Below the pieces are notes generated by a model that saw nothing but the letters and a program-made list of their open reading frames with translations, did no database searches and had not been told where the DNA came from. From assembly GCA_021828405.1 (NCBI GenBank), contig JAKARZ010000007.1, positions 1-64,000 of the forward strand: DNA of 64,000 nucleotides. Reading direction: 5' to 3'. The position numbers and the translations under genes were made by a program. Positions 51,098-59,486 of this stretch are shown here, piece by piece; the stretch's first letter is position 1, and every line of letters begins with the position of its first letter. This stretch comes from Bacillota bacterium. GTDB lineage: Bacteria; Bacillota_E; Sulfobacillia; Sulfobacillales; JAIMBI01.

Positions 51098-51531
51098 GCT
51101 GGGCCCAGGGTCTCGGGATGGCTCGCGGCTGGCCGCTGGACCATGTCGGCGTGGCGGTGGCAGATTTGGACGCGGCTCTTGCGGCTTGGGCGCTGTTGCA
51201 CTTCCGGCCGGCGATGATCGAGGAAGTGCCGGCAGACCATATTCGCGTGGCGTTTTTGCCATGGGATGCCGGCGCGCTTGAGCTCATGGCGCCCACCGGA
51301 CCCGCGGGGGCCGTCGGCCGCTTCTTGGGCAAACGCGGACCGGGATTGCACCACCTGGCGTTCCGCGTTGAGAATCTCGCTGCCGTGCTGAAGCAGCTCG
51401 CGGCGGAGGGCGTGCGGTTGGTGGACGAGGCGCCGCGGCCGGGGTCGCGGGGCACGCGGGTGGCCTTTCTGCACCCGAGTGCCTGTGAGGGCGTCTTGAC
51501 GGAACTGGTGGAGGCGCCCGATGGCCGATAG
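51094..51531 (+). CDS. mce: Methylmalonyl-CoA epimerase
   Basis: 145 aa glyoxalase-fold enzyme: [15 protein letters not shown] with the first metal His, [18 protein letters not shown] with the second, and LTELVEAP with the Glu ligand. The Gln ligand of the P. shermanii enzyme appears replaced in [13 protein letters not shown] (Asp-His at that place). It racemises the 2-methyl centre so that the mutase can use the product of propionyl-CoA carboxylation. GTG 51094 overlaps the mutase stop (GTGA); ATG 51118 is an alternative. Confidence 0.9.
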   Translation: MSWAQGLGMARGWPLDHVGVAVADLDAALAAWALLHFRPAMIEEVPADHIRVAFLPWDAGALELMAPTGPAGAVGRFLGKRGPGLHHLAFRVENLAAVLKQLAAEGVRLVDEAPRPGSRGTRVAFLHPSACEGVLTELVEAPDGR

Positions 51532-53044
51532 CGACAAGATTCAGGAGCTGGTGCGGCGCCTGGCGCGGATCCGCGCAATGGGCGGGCCCGACCGGGTGGC
51601 GCGCCAGCACCAACTGGGTAAGTGGACGGCCCGCGAGCGGCTCGACGCGTTGCTGGACCCGGATACCTTTCAGGAGCTGGGAGCGCACGTTGTGGCCCGC
51701 GTCGGGGATCCCGCGCCCGCGGACGGCGTGGTGACCGGTGTCGGTCGGGTGGCTGGGCGGCCGGTGTATGTGTACGCGCAGGATTTCACGGTGGTGGGCG
51801 GGTCGCTGGGGGAGATGCATGCCCAGAAGATTCAGGCCATGCAGGATTTAGCGCTCAAGGCTGGATGCCCCATGGTTGGACTGAACGACTCGGGCGGCGC
51901 GCGCATTCAGGAGGGCGTGGACGCCTTGTCCGGCTACGGCGCCATTTTTCGCCGGAACACGCAGGCATCGGGCGTCATCCCGCAGGTTACGGTGATCATG
52001 GGACCAAGCGCCGGCGGCGCGGTGTACTCCCCAGCGCTGACGGACCTGGTGGTGATGGTGCGCGGCACGGCCCAGATGTTCATCACCGGCCCGCAGGTGA
52101 TTGCCGCCGTGACCGGAGAGCAGGTGACCGCCGAAGAATTGGGTGGGGCGGACGCCCAGCTGACCAAGTCTGGGGTCGCCCACTTTGCGGTGGACAGCGA
52201 TGCCGCGGCGCTTGCGCTCACCCGCGAGCTCCTGGCGCGGTTTCCCGCCAACAACGTGGAGGACCCACCGCGCCGGCCCGCCCACCCGGCGGCGGCGGTG
52301 GATCTGAACGGACTGGTGCCGAGCGATCCGAACAAGCCGTACGATGTCCGCCGCGTGATTGCCGGCTTGGTGGACGAGGGGAGCTTTTTGGAGTGCCAGG
52401 CGGGATACGCGGACAACGTGGTGGTGGGGTGGGCGTACCTCGATGGACAGCCCGTCGGCGTCATTGCGAACCAGCCGCGGGTGCTGGCGGGAACCCTTGA
52501 CATTGATGGCTCGGACAAGTTGGCCCGGTTTGTGCGGCTGTCCGATGCGTTCAATTTCCCGCTGCTGACGCTGGTGGACACGCCCGGCTACCTGCCGGGC
52601 ACCGCGCAGGAGTACGGTGGGATCATCCGGCATGGGGCCAAGGTTCTCTACGCGTATGCCGAGGCCACCGTGCCAAAAATCACGGTGATTCTCCGCAAGG
52701 CCTACGGCGGTGCGTATCTGGCGATGTGCAGCCGGTCGCTCGGCGCGGACCTGGCTGTGGCGTGGCCCAGTGCCGAAATTGCCGTCATGGGCCCGGAGCC
52801 AGCCGCCAACATCATTTACCGGCGGGATCTGGAGGCGGCGGAGGATCCGGCCGCCGCCCGCCGCGAGAAGGTGGAGGAATACCGCGAGCGTTTTGCCAAT
52901 CCCTACGTGGCCGCGGCGCGGGGTTATGTGGACGCCGTGGTGGAGCCGGCGGAAACCCGCGCTGCGCTCGTCCGCATGCTGTCGGCCCTCGTGTCCAAGA
53001 GAGAGACGCGGCCCAGCAAGAAGCACGGAAACGTGCCGCTGTGA
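51521..53044 (+). CDS. pccB: Acyl-CoA carboxylase carboxyltransferase subunit (propionyl-CoA carboxylase beta / methylmalonyl-CoA decarboxylase alpha)
   Basis: 507 aa crotonase-fold carboxyltransferase in two halves: GKWTARERLDALLD, GLNDSGGARIQEGVDALSGY and GPSAGGAVYSPALTD in the N-half, then VDTPGYLPGTAQEYGGIIRHGAKVLYAY (adjoining) and RKAYGGAYLAM in the C-half. It moves CO2 between biotin and propionyl-CoA. Whether the complex carboxylates or decarboxylates cannot be told from this subunit. Start overlaps the epimerase end by 11 bp. Confidence 0.93.
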   Translation: MADSDKIQELVRRLARIRAMGGPDRVARQHQLGKWTARERLDALLDPDTFQELGAHVVARVGDPAPADGVVTGVGRVAGRPVYVYAQDFTVVGGSLGEMHAQKIQAMQDLALKAGCPMVGLNDSGGARIQEGVDALSGYGAIFRRNTQASGVIPQVTVIMGPSAGGAVYSPALTDLVVMVRGTAQMFITGPQVIAAVTGEQVTAEELGGADAQLTKSGVAHFAVDSDAAALALTRELLARFPANNVEDPPRRPAHPAAAVDLNGLVPSDPNKPYDVRRVIAGLVDEGSFLECQAGYADNVVVGWAYLDGQPVGVIANQPRVLAGTLDIDGSDKLARFVRLSDAFNFPLLTLVDTPGYLPGTAQEYGGIIRHGAKVLYAYAEATVPKITVILRKAYGGAYLAMCSRSLGADLAVAWPSAEIAVMGPEPAANIIYRRDLEAAEDPAAARREKVEEYRERFANPYVAAARGYVDAVVEPAETRAALVRMLSALVSKRETRPSKKHGNVPL

Positions 53045-53226
53045 GCGGGCAGCGGGAGCCCACGGCAGAGGGCCGGCGGCGCGTGGCGGCCATGGTCGCG
53101 GCGCTGGTGGCGTCCGAAGAACCGGGGGTGGGAGTGGTGGTGCGCGTGCGCACCATCTGGCCGGAGCCCGGGCCGTGGACATGGGTGGGGCGCCGTGATG
53201 CAATGCGGGGAGGGGGACGGTGGTGA
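53041..53226 (+). CDS. Small acyl-CoA carboxylase-associated protein
   Basis: 61 aa, GTG overlapping the carboxyltransferase stop and TGA overlapping the possible starts of the biotin carrier. The pattern is a basic N-terminus, a short helix (RRRVAAMVAALVA), then VVVRVRTIWPEPGPW and TWVGRRDAMR. Small subunits or linker proteins (epsilon/OadG-like) sit at this position in several acyl-CoA carboxylase and decarboxylase operons. No membrane helix is seen, so it is not a classic OadG. Function is inferred from place only. Confidence 0.6.
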   Translation: MSGQREPTAEGRRRVAAMVAALVASEEPGVGVVVRVRTIWPEPGPWTWVGRRDAMRGGGRW

Positions 53227-53606
53227 TGCCGAGGCGTTTTCAAGTGAAAGTGGACGGCCATACATACGAGGTGGAGGTGGCGGAGTTGACCGACGCTGCC
53301 CCGGCAAGCCCGGCCGTGGCCGCGCCCAAAGTTGGGGATGCCACGCCGCCGGCGCCACCAGCGCCACCAGCGATTCCCAAGGGCCAGGCCAGCGTCGGCA
53401 CCATGACGGCGCCACTTCCCGGGGTGGTCTTGGACGTGAAGGTGGGTGTGGGGGACCGGGTGTCACCCGGCGACGTGCTGGTCATCCTGGAGGCCATGAA
53501 AATGGAAAACGAAATCGCCGCCGCAAGCCCGGGGGTGGTGCAGGCGGTGCATGTGGTCCGCGGTGCCAGTGTGGCCGCCGGCGATCCCCTGGTGACCTTC
53601 GAATAG
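53226..53606 (+). CDS. Biotin carboxyl carrier protein of the acyl-CoA carboxylase
   Basis: 126 aa. The N-terminal strand RRFQVKVDGHTYEVEVAEL is followed by an Ala/Pro hinge (about 45-60) and a biotinyl domain with the biotin-accepting Lys in VILEAMKMENEI and flanking GVVLDVKVGVGDRVSPGD. ATG 53226 fits the site GGGGAGGGGG at 53207-53216; GTG 53220 and 53223 are possible. Partner of the carboxyltransferase two genes upstream; no biotin carboxylase gene is in the window. Confidence 0.93.
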   Translation: MPRRFQVKVDGHTYEVEVAELTDAAPASPAVAAPKVGDATPPAPPAPPAIPKGQASVGTMTAPLPGVVLDVKVGVGDRVSPGDVLVILEAMKMENEIAAASPGVVQAVHVVRGASVAAGDPLVTFE

Positions 53607-54254
53607 CCTGACGGGCAAGCGGCGGCTCACTGTGACACCCGATGTCAAGGACGCAGGCGAGCCTGGCGCCTATGCCGCCACGCGGCCCGCCCGCGCGTGG
53701 GGCAGCTCGGCAGTAGGGCCGGTGCGTCGCTCCAGTCGAGAGGCGTGAGGCGGGTTCCTCCGGTGGGGGAAGTCGCCGCGGCTTGGATCGCCAGCATCCG
53801 ATCACGAAGGAGCCTGCCGCTCGAGGTAGGCGAGGCTTCCGTCGTAATGAGGCTGTGGGTGTCCTTTTCTCATTGACTAGCGCGGTGGGCGCGGCGGCGG
53901 GGCGAGTCCACCGATCCTTGGACTGACCAACGCACTGCGCACCCCGTCGCGTTGCCCCCACCCCTCGTGAAGGCGCCTCGGGTGGATCATCCCGTATTTC
54001 TCCGACCTGCTGGTCTCTGTCCGCGGCGAGGGGAAGCGGAATGGGCACGCGCCTGTCTCCATCCGCGAGAAAAGCGCCAGCCTCACCGTGCAGGGTCGCG
54101 CGGGGTGGCGAGCGCGTCACGGGTCGCGACTCTTTTCGCCGGCGGCGCCGATCATGACAGATGTCATGCCGAATCGGTGACAGCGGGCACTGGGCCTGGG
54201 ATGCGCCCTTCGGTATCCTCGCGCCAAGAGGTGGGCGAACGGAGGAGGGGGACC
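53607..54254. other. Long intergenic region before the ABC/two-component operon
   Basis: About 650 bases. Frames on both strands are low-complexity. A TGACA-N5-TGTCA inverted repeat lies at 53633-53647 and a better palindrome at 54153-54168 (separate entry). A -10-like TATCCT is at 54214-54219 without a good -35. Confidence 0.5.
54153..54168. promoter_or_regulatory. Inverted repeat, candidate response-regulator operator
   Basis: CATGACA-GA-TGTCATG: two perfect 7-base arms with a 2-base centre, about 45 bases upstream of a TATCCT -10-like box and 87 bases before the ABC gene. The operon encodes a NarL/LuxR-type regulator, whose relatives bind short inverted repeats of this kind. The assignment is inference. 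Confidence 0.5.
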
Positions 54255-55196
54255 ATGGCGAGGGCAGAGCCAGCTCCGGCCGGAGCACTCGCGGCGGAAG
54301 AGGTCTCAAAAACCTATGGGGGCGGGCACACGGCGCTGCACCGCGTGAGCCTGGCCGTGCCGCGCGGCGCGGCCACGGCGATCCTGGGGCCCAACGGCGC
54401 CGGCAAAACCACGCTTATCAAGCTGCTGCTGGGATTGATCACTGCCACCGGAGGGCACGTGTCGGTTATGGGCGAGGGGCCTCGGGCAGCGGTGGCCCGC
54501 GGGCGGGTGGGAGCCATGCTCCAGGAAACCACCCTGCCGAGCCTGGTGACGGTTTCGGAGCTGATCCACTATCTCGGGTCGCTGTACCCCCGCCCGCTGT
54601 CCGTCGGCCAGTGCCTCGCCGAGGCGGGCATTGTCGACCTGGGGGCGCGGCGGGTGGAGCGCCTATCGGGCGGGCAGCGGCGGCGGGTGGCGTTTGCAGC
54701 CGCCATCGTGGGCCGGCCGGCCGTCATCTTCCTGGACGAGCCCACGGAGGGCATGGATATCGAAGCCCGGCAGGGCTTCTGGGACCGACTCGCGGAGTTT
54801 CGGCGCGATGAGGCGACGACTGTGCTGTTTTCCACCCACGACCTGGCCGAGGCCGATCGCCATGCGGACCGGGTCGTGCTGCTGGCTCAGGGCAAGGTGG
54901 TGGCGGACGACACCCCGGCCGCGCTGAAGGCGCAGCTGGGGCGGCGCCGCGTATCATTTCAAGCGCCCGCGGGCAGCACGCCCGCCGACCTGTCGGCCGC
55001 GCTGGGGGTGGAGGTTACGGCGGGGGCGCAGCCAGGGCACTTCAGCGCCTGGACCCCCGACACCGACCGGGTGATTCGCCGATTGGCCGTGGACTCTCGC
55101 TATCACGACTTCCAGATCGTGGCGGACGGCCTGGATGCAGTATTCCGGAGTCTGGTCCGGGACGCCGAGTCCGAAGCAAAAGGGGCGGGCGCATGA
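54255..55196 (+). CDS. ABC transporter ATP-binding protein
   Basis: 313 aa with all nucleotide-site motifs intact: Walker A GPNGAGKTT, Q-loop AMLQETTLPSLVTVSE, signature LSGGQRRRVAFAAA, Walker B VIFLDEPTEGMD and H-loop FSTHDLAEA. A C-terminal extension of about 90 residues resembles the DrrA/CcmA-type exporter ATPases. ATG 54255 has GGAGGAGGGGG upstream. It forms a transporter with the permease that overlaps its stop; substrate could be a lipid-active or toxic compound, judging only from the DesK/DesR-like partners. Confidence 0.92.
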   Translation: MARAEPAPAGALAAEEVSKTYGGGHTALHRVSLAVPRGAATAILGPNGAGKTTLIKLLLGLITATGGHVSVMGEGPRAAVARGRVGAMLQETTLPSLVTVSELIHYLGSLYPRPLSVGQCLAEAGIVDLGARRVERLSGGQRRRVAFAAAIVGRPAVIFLDEPTEGMDIEARQGFWDRLAEFRRDEATTVLFSTHDLAEADRHADRVVLLAQGKVVADDTPAALKAQLGRRRVSFQAPAGSTPADLSAALGVEVTAGAQPGHFSAWTPDTDRVIRRLAVDSRYHDFQIVADGLDAVFRSLVRDAESEAKGAGA

Positions 55197-55945
55197 CGGG
55201 GAGACACATCACAGCAGCCGTGGCGCTGGACGTGCGGCGTATCCTGCGCAACCCGCGCTACCTCGTTTTTGCCATTGGGATGCCGCTTGGCTTTTATCTG
55301 CTTTACAGCGCGCAGTTTGGCGGGGCGGCCCGGCCCTTTGCCGGAACGACCTGGGGCGCTTACTTCCTCATCTCGATGGTGGTGTTCGGCGGGGCCGGGA
55401 CGACCCTCAACGTGACCGGGACCCAGACGGCGGCCGAGCGGGACCAGGGGTGGCATCGCCTGTTGCGGGTCACGCCCTTGAGCGCGGGACAATATGTGGC
55501 CGCCAAAGTGATCACAGCCATGCTGATGTCTCTGGTGGTGTCGGTGGCCATCCCCGCCGCCGCCGCGCTGAATGGGGTGGCGGTCGCCCCCTTGGGCGTC
55601 TTGGAGGCGGCGGCGGCGGTGTGGGCCGGCAGCCTCGTGTTTGCGACCATCGGGCTTGCGCTGGGGCAGTGGCTAGACGGCACCAGTGTCACCTACGGGG
55701 TGACGTTGGTCTATTTGGGCACCGCGTTTCTCGGAGGGCTGTGGACCCCGGTGCAGGTTTTGCCACGGGTGTTCACGTCCATTGCGGAGTTCATGCCTTC
55801 GTACCGAGTGGCCCAACTTGGGTGGGACCTCTTGGCGCATCGGGCGCCGCCCCCCGCGGACCTGGCCATCCTGGCGGCCTATGCGGTAGTGTTCGGGGTG
55901 GTGGGAGGGGTGCTGTATGCCCGGATCGAGCCCCGTCGGCCCTGA
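55193..55945 (+). CDS. ABC-2 type transporter permease
   Basis: 250 aa with about six membrane segments: ILRNPRYLVFAIGMPLGFYL, YFLISMVVFGG, the AERDQGWHRLLRVTPLSAGQYVAAK stretch typical of ABC-2 permeases (two adjoining parts), and GTAFLGGLWTPVQVLPRVF. Partner of the ATPase it overlaps (ATGA). Its end overlaps the histidine kinase gene by 29 bp. Confidence 0.9.
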   Translation: MTGRHITAAVALDVRRILRNPRYLVFAIGMPLGFYLLYSAQFGGAARPFAGTTWGAYFLISMVVFGGAGTTLNVTGTQTAAERDQGWHRLLRVTPLSAGQYVAAKVITAMLMSLVVSVAIPAAAALNGVAVAPLGVLEAAAAVWAGSLVFATIGLALGQWLDGTSVTYGVTLVYLGTAFLGGLWTPVQVLPRVFTSIAEFMPSYRVAQLGWDLLAHRAPPPADLAILAAYAVVFGVVGGVLYARIEPRRP

Positions 55946-57053
55946 TGCGGGGCCGGGCACCCGCGCCTGGTGGTGGTTCAGCTTGGCGGGTGTCTGGCTG
56001 TTGTACCTGCTGTATCCCGTGGGGGAGTTCATGGGCCGCCGTGCGTCGGGAAGTCAAACTGCCTTGGCCCTTCTGCTGCTGGCCCTGTTTGTGGCGGCAT
56101 ACGCGATCACCTGGCGCCAGCCGTTTCACCTCTCCGACCTCGGTCGACTGGGCTGGGCGGGCATGCTGGCCGCCCTCTCGGTGCTGGCGGCGTGGTTGCT
56201 TCACTTGCCCGACGCACTGGGGGGACTCATCTACGTGAGCCCCGTGCTGGGCTTCGCCGTCGACCGGCGAGTAGCCATCGGAGGGACGGGGGTAGGAGCG
56301 GCGGTGCTCGCGGGAGCCTGGCGGCTCGTGACGCCCCACGCGCCTTTGCTGCTTTGGACCTTGCTCGTGCCGTATCTGGCGGTGGCGGTGGCCATGCAGG
56401 CTTGGGTCGGATTTTGGCGCATGGGGATGCGCCTGCGGCTGGCCGAGACCCAACTCCGGGATCTGACGGTCGCCAACGAGCGGCTCGCGCTGGCGCGGGA
56501 CCTGCACGATGTCGTGGGTCACAGTTTGTCGGCGCTCGCCGTGCGGGCCGACCTGGCCGCCCGGCAGGCGGCCGCGGCGGCGCCCGCGAGCGCGGACGAG
56601 ATGCGGCGGGTGGCCCAGCTGGCGCGCGAGGCGCTGGCGGACGTCAGGCACATGGTGTCGGAGTGGCGCGCCGTGTCGTTGCAAGGCGAGTGGATCCAGG
56701 CCCGAGCCATTCTGGAGGCGGCGGGCCTCCGCGTTTGGGAAGAGGGGACCGAAGTGCCGCTGCCCCCCGAACTGGACCGCGGGCTGGGCTTCTTCGTGCG
56801 GGAAGGTGTCACGAATATTCTTCGCCACAGTGCTGCCACCGAGTGCCGCCTGACGCTGGCCATCACCACCGGCCGGCTCGTGGCCGAGCTGTGCGACAAC
56901 GGCACGGCGCCCCTCCCGGGCGAGGCGGGTGGGGCGGGTACCGGCCTGTCCGGCCTGCGCGAGCGGTTTCTGCAGCTTGGGGGCCGACTGTCCAACGAGG
57001 CGACGCCGCAGGGGTTTCGGCTTGCGGCGGAGGTGCCATGGCATGATGCCTGA
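55917..57053 (+). CDS. DesK-like sensor histidine kinase (HisKA_3)
   Basis: 378 aa. Five or so membrane helices fill residues 18-165, with no extracytoplasmic sensor domain of note, as in DesK. A linker helix leads into ERLALARDLHDVVGHSLSAL, where the His is the phosphorylation site. The ATPase domain shows FFVREGVTNILRHSAATECR and GTGLSGLRERF. Such kinases often sense the membrane or the substrate through the neighbouring ABC transporter. Overlaps both neighbours. Confidence 0.92.
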   Translation: MPGSSPVGPDAGPGTRAWWWFSLAGVWLLYLLYPVGEFMGRRASGSQTALALLLLALFVAAYAITWRQPFHLSDLGRLGWAGMLAALSVLAAWLLHLPDALGGLIYVSPVLGFAVDRRVAIGGTGVGAAVLAGAWRLVTPHAPLLLWTLLVPYLAVAVAMQAWVGFWRMGMRLRLAETQLRDLTVANERLALARDLHDVVGHSLSALAVRADLAARQAAAAAPASADEMRRVAQLAREALADVRHMVSEWRAVSLQGEWIQARAILEAAGLRVWEEGTEVPLPPELDRGLGFFVREGVTNILRHSAATECRLTLAITTGRLVAELCDNGTAPLPGEAGGAGTGLSGLRERFLQLGGRLSNEATPQGFRLAAEVPWHDA

Positions 57054-57672
57054 CGGCGGCGAGGGGCTTATCAGGGTGGTGTTGGTGGAGGACCAGGAGC
57101 TCGTGCGCGACGCCATTGCCCGGCTCCTAAACTGGGAAGGTGACATCGCGGTGGTGGCGACAGCCGCCGATGGGCGGGAAGGCCTCTTGGCCGTGCGAGC
57201 GCACCAGCCCGATGTGGCCCTGCTGGATATCGAATTGCCGGCCCTGGATGGCCTGGCGCTAGCCGAGGCGGTGCGCACCGAGAGTCCCCGCACGGTGGTG
57301 GCCATGCTGACCACGTTCGGGCGCCCGGGCTACGTTCAGCGCGCGCTGGCGGCCGGCGCCCGTGGGTTTCTGCTGAAGGAGCAGCCCGTCGCCCGCCTGG
57401 CGGAAGACATCCGGCGCCTCAAGGACGGTGCCGTGGTCATCGACGAGGATTTGGCGGTGGCCGCGCTGGCCTCGGGAGCCAATCCCCTGACGGAGCGGGA
57501 GCGCGAGATTCTCGGGCGCGTGGCCGAGGGGAGCGACGTGCCGGGCATCGCCGCCGTGCTGCACCTGTCCCCTGGCACGGTGCGCAACTACCTCTCCACC
57601 GCCATCCAAAAACTCGGGTCCTCCAATCGGTTTGAAGCGGTGCGGCGCGCCCGCGAGCATGGGTGGCTCTGA
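57043..57672 (+). CDS. NarL/DesR-like response regulator
   Basis: 209 aa. The receiver domain has acidic residues in VVLVEDQELVRD, the phospho-acceptor Asp in VALLDIELPALDGL and the Lys in GFLLKEQPV. The C-terminal LuxR-type helix-turn-helix is LTEREREILGRVAEG followed by HLSPGTVRNYLSTAIQKLG. Start ATG 57043 (or 57046) lies inside the kinase gene. It probably controls the ABC operon, possibly through the inverted repeat at 54153-54168. Confidence 0.93.
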   Translation: MMPDGGEGLIRVVLVEDQELVRDAIARLLNWEGDIAVVATAADGREGLLAVRAHQPDVALLDIELPALDGLALAEAVRTESPRTVVAMLTTFGRPGYVQRALAAGARGFLLKEQPVARLAEDIRRLKDGAVVIDEDLAVAALASGANPLTEREREILGRVAEGSDVPGIAAVLHLSPGTVRNYLSTAIQKLGSSNRFEAVRRAREHGWL

Positions 57673-57800
57673 TACGCGCGCGACGCTTGTGAAAAAGCTC
57701 TCGGGCAACAGGAATTGGGCGGCGGCATGGAGAAGTCCTCCCCAAGTTGCCGGTGGCCGCGGCTCCAGGGGCTGGCCGGCCAAATGGGGAGGCTAGGAGC

Positions 57801-59486
57801 ATGGCCAGCGTCAATTCCCGCGGCTCCGATGATACAGGATTCATGGGTCTCATGATGGACGACATTCCATTGACCACGAACTGGATCCTCCGGCGGGCCG
57901 CTACGGTGTTTGGGGACCGGCCGGTGGTTACGCGGACGCCGGACGGCGGGCGCCATCGCTACACGTATCGCGCGATGGCCGAGCGGGCGCGCCGGCTGGC
58001 CGGCGGCTTGAGCAAGCTGGGCATTCGGAGCGGCGACCGGGTGGCCACGCTGTCGATGAACCACTATCAGCATCTCGAGGCGTATTTTGGCGTGCCGGGA
58101 ATGGGAGCGGTGCTGCACACCATCAACCCGCGGCTGCATGCCCAGGACATCGTCTACATCGCCACCGAGGCGGAAGATCGGGTGATGATCGTGGACCAGC
58201 CGCTGTGGCCGGTGTGGGCGGCCATCCGGGACCGGGTGCCGGTGGTCCACACGGTGGTGGTGGAGGATGGCAGTGGCCCCGTGCCGGCGGGAGCGTTGGC
58301 GTACGAAGAGGTCATCGCCAGCGGCGAGGACCTGCCTCTGGACGACCGGGTGGCCGATGACCGCCTGGGGGCGATGCTGTGCTACACCTCGGGCACCACC
58401 GGCCGCCCCAAGGGCGTGGTGTACTCCCACCGGAGCCTGGTGCTGCACGCCCTGGCCGCGGCGGGCGTGGACTCCATCGGATTGGCCGAGCGGGACATCG
58501 TGTTGCCGGTGGTGCCCATGTTTCACGTCAACGCCTGGGGGCTGCCGTACGGGGCGGCGCTGCATGGCAGCGGGCTGGTGCTTCCCGGCCACGACCTTTC
58601 GCCCGTGGGTCTGCTGACGCTGCTGGCGGAAACCCAGAGCTCGGTGACGGCCGGGGTGCCCACCATCTGGATGGGCATTCTGGCGGAGTTGGATGCGCAT
58701 CCCGATCGCTATGACTTGTCCCGGCTGCGCGCGATGCTGGTGGGGGGCGCTGCCGTGCCGGCCGCCGTCCTCCAGGGGTACCGAGATCGGCATGGACTCA
58801 GCGTGCTGCACGCGTGGGGCATGACCGAAACGACGCCGCTGGGGTCGGTGGCGCACGTGCCTGCCGGGGTGGACGCGGGGCCAGGGCCGGAAGGGGATCA
58901 CTACCGGCTGTCGCAGGGTCGCCCCGCCGCGCTGGTGGAGGTACGGGCGCGAGGGGAATCGGGGCTGGTGCCGTGGGACGGTGCCACCGCCGGTGAGCTG
59001 GAGGTGCGCGGGCCGTGGGTGGCCGCCCACTACTACGGCGGCGATGACGACGGGAAGTTCACGCCCGACGGGTGGTTCCGGACGGGTGACGTGGTGACCA
59101 TCGATCCGCTTGGCTATCTGGTCATTCGAGACCGGACCAAGGACCTGGTCAAGTCCGGCGGCGAGTGGATCAGCTCGGTCGCGCTGGAAAACGCCCTCAT
59201 GAGCCATCCGGGGGTGGCGGAGGCGGCCGTCATCGCGGTGCCCCACCCCCAATGGCAGGAGCGGCCCGTCGCGGTGCTGGTGGCTCGGGGCGCCGAGCGC
59301 CCGTCGGACGAGGAGCTGGCCGGCTTTCTTGCCTCCCAGTTTGCCGGGTGGTGGCTGCCGAACGCCTATCGCTGGGTGGAAGCCATTCCGCGGACGGCCA
59401 CCGGGAAGTTTCTCAAGGCAGCCCTGCGCGAGCAGTTTCGCGACACCCTGCAGGGTGATGCCCCGGCGGCCGAGGAGGTGCGGTGA
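57801..59486 (+). CDS. Acyl-CoA synthetase (AMP-forming, fatty acid-CoA ligase)
   Basis: 561 aa adenylate-forming enzyme: P-loop-like LCYTSGTTGRPKGVVYSHRS, VVPMFHVNAWGLPYGAA, WGMTETTPLGSVAH, GWFRTGDVVTIDPLGYLVIRDRTKDLVKSGGEW (adjoining motifs) and the catalytic Lys region RTATGKFLKAAL. The sequence style is that of medium/long-chain fatty-acyl-CoA ligases (AlkK-like). It activates fatty acids for beta-oxidation. ATG 57801 follows GGGGAGGCTAGGAGC. Confidence 0.93.
   Translation: MASVNSRGSDDTGFMGLMMDDIPLTTNWILRRAATVFGDRPVVTRTPDGGRHRYTYRAMAERARRLAGGLSKLGIRSGDRVATLSMNHYQHLEAYFGVPGMGAVLHTINPRLHAQDIVYIATEAEDRVMIVDQPLWPVWAAIRDRVPVVHTVVVEDGSGPVPAGALAYEEVIASGEDLPLDDRVADDRLGAMLCYTSGTTGRPKGVVYSHRSLVLHALAAAGVDSIGLAERDIVLPVVPMFHVNAWGLPYGAALHGSGLVLPGHDLSPVGLLTLLAETQSSVTAGVPTIWMGILAELDAHPDRYDLSRLRAMLVGGAAVPAAVLQGYRDRHGLSVLHAWGMTETTPLGSVAHVPAGVDAGPGPEGDHYRLSQGRPAALVEVRARGESGLVPWDGATAGELEVRGPWVAAHYYGGDDDGKFTPDGWFRTGDVVTIDPLGYLVIRDRTKDLVKSGGEWISSVALENALMSHPGVAEAAVIAVPHPQWQERPVAVLVARGAERPSDEELAGFLASQFAGWWLPNAYRWVEAIPRTATGKFLKAALREQFRDTLQGDAPAAEEVR

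Noticed and set aside
53482..54309. 275-codon minus-strand frame in the long gap before the ABC operon
   Set aside because: It overlaps the biotin-carrier and ABC gene ends, is dominated by Pro/Arg/Ala, and has no recognisable start site.
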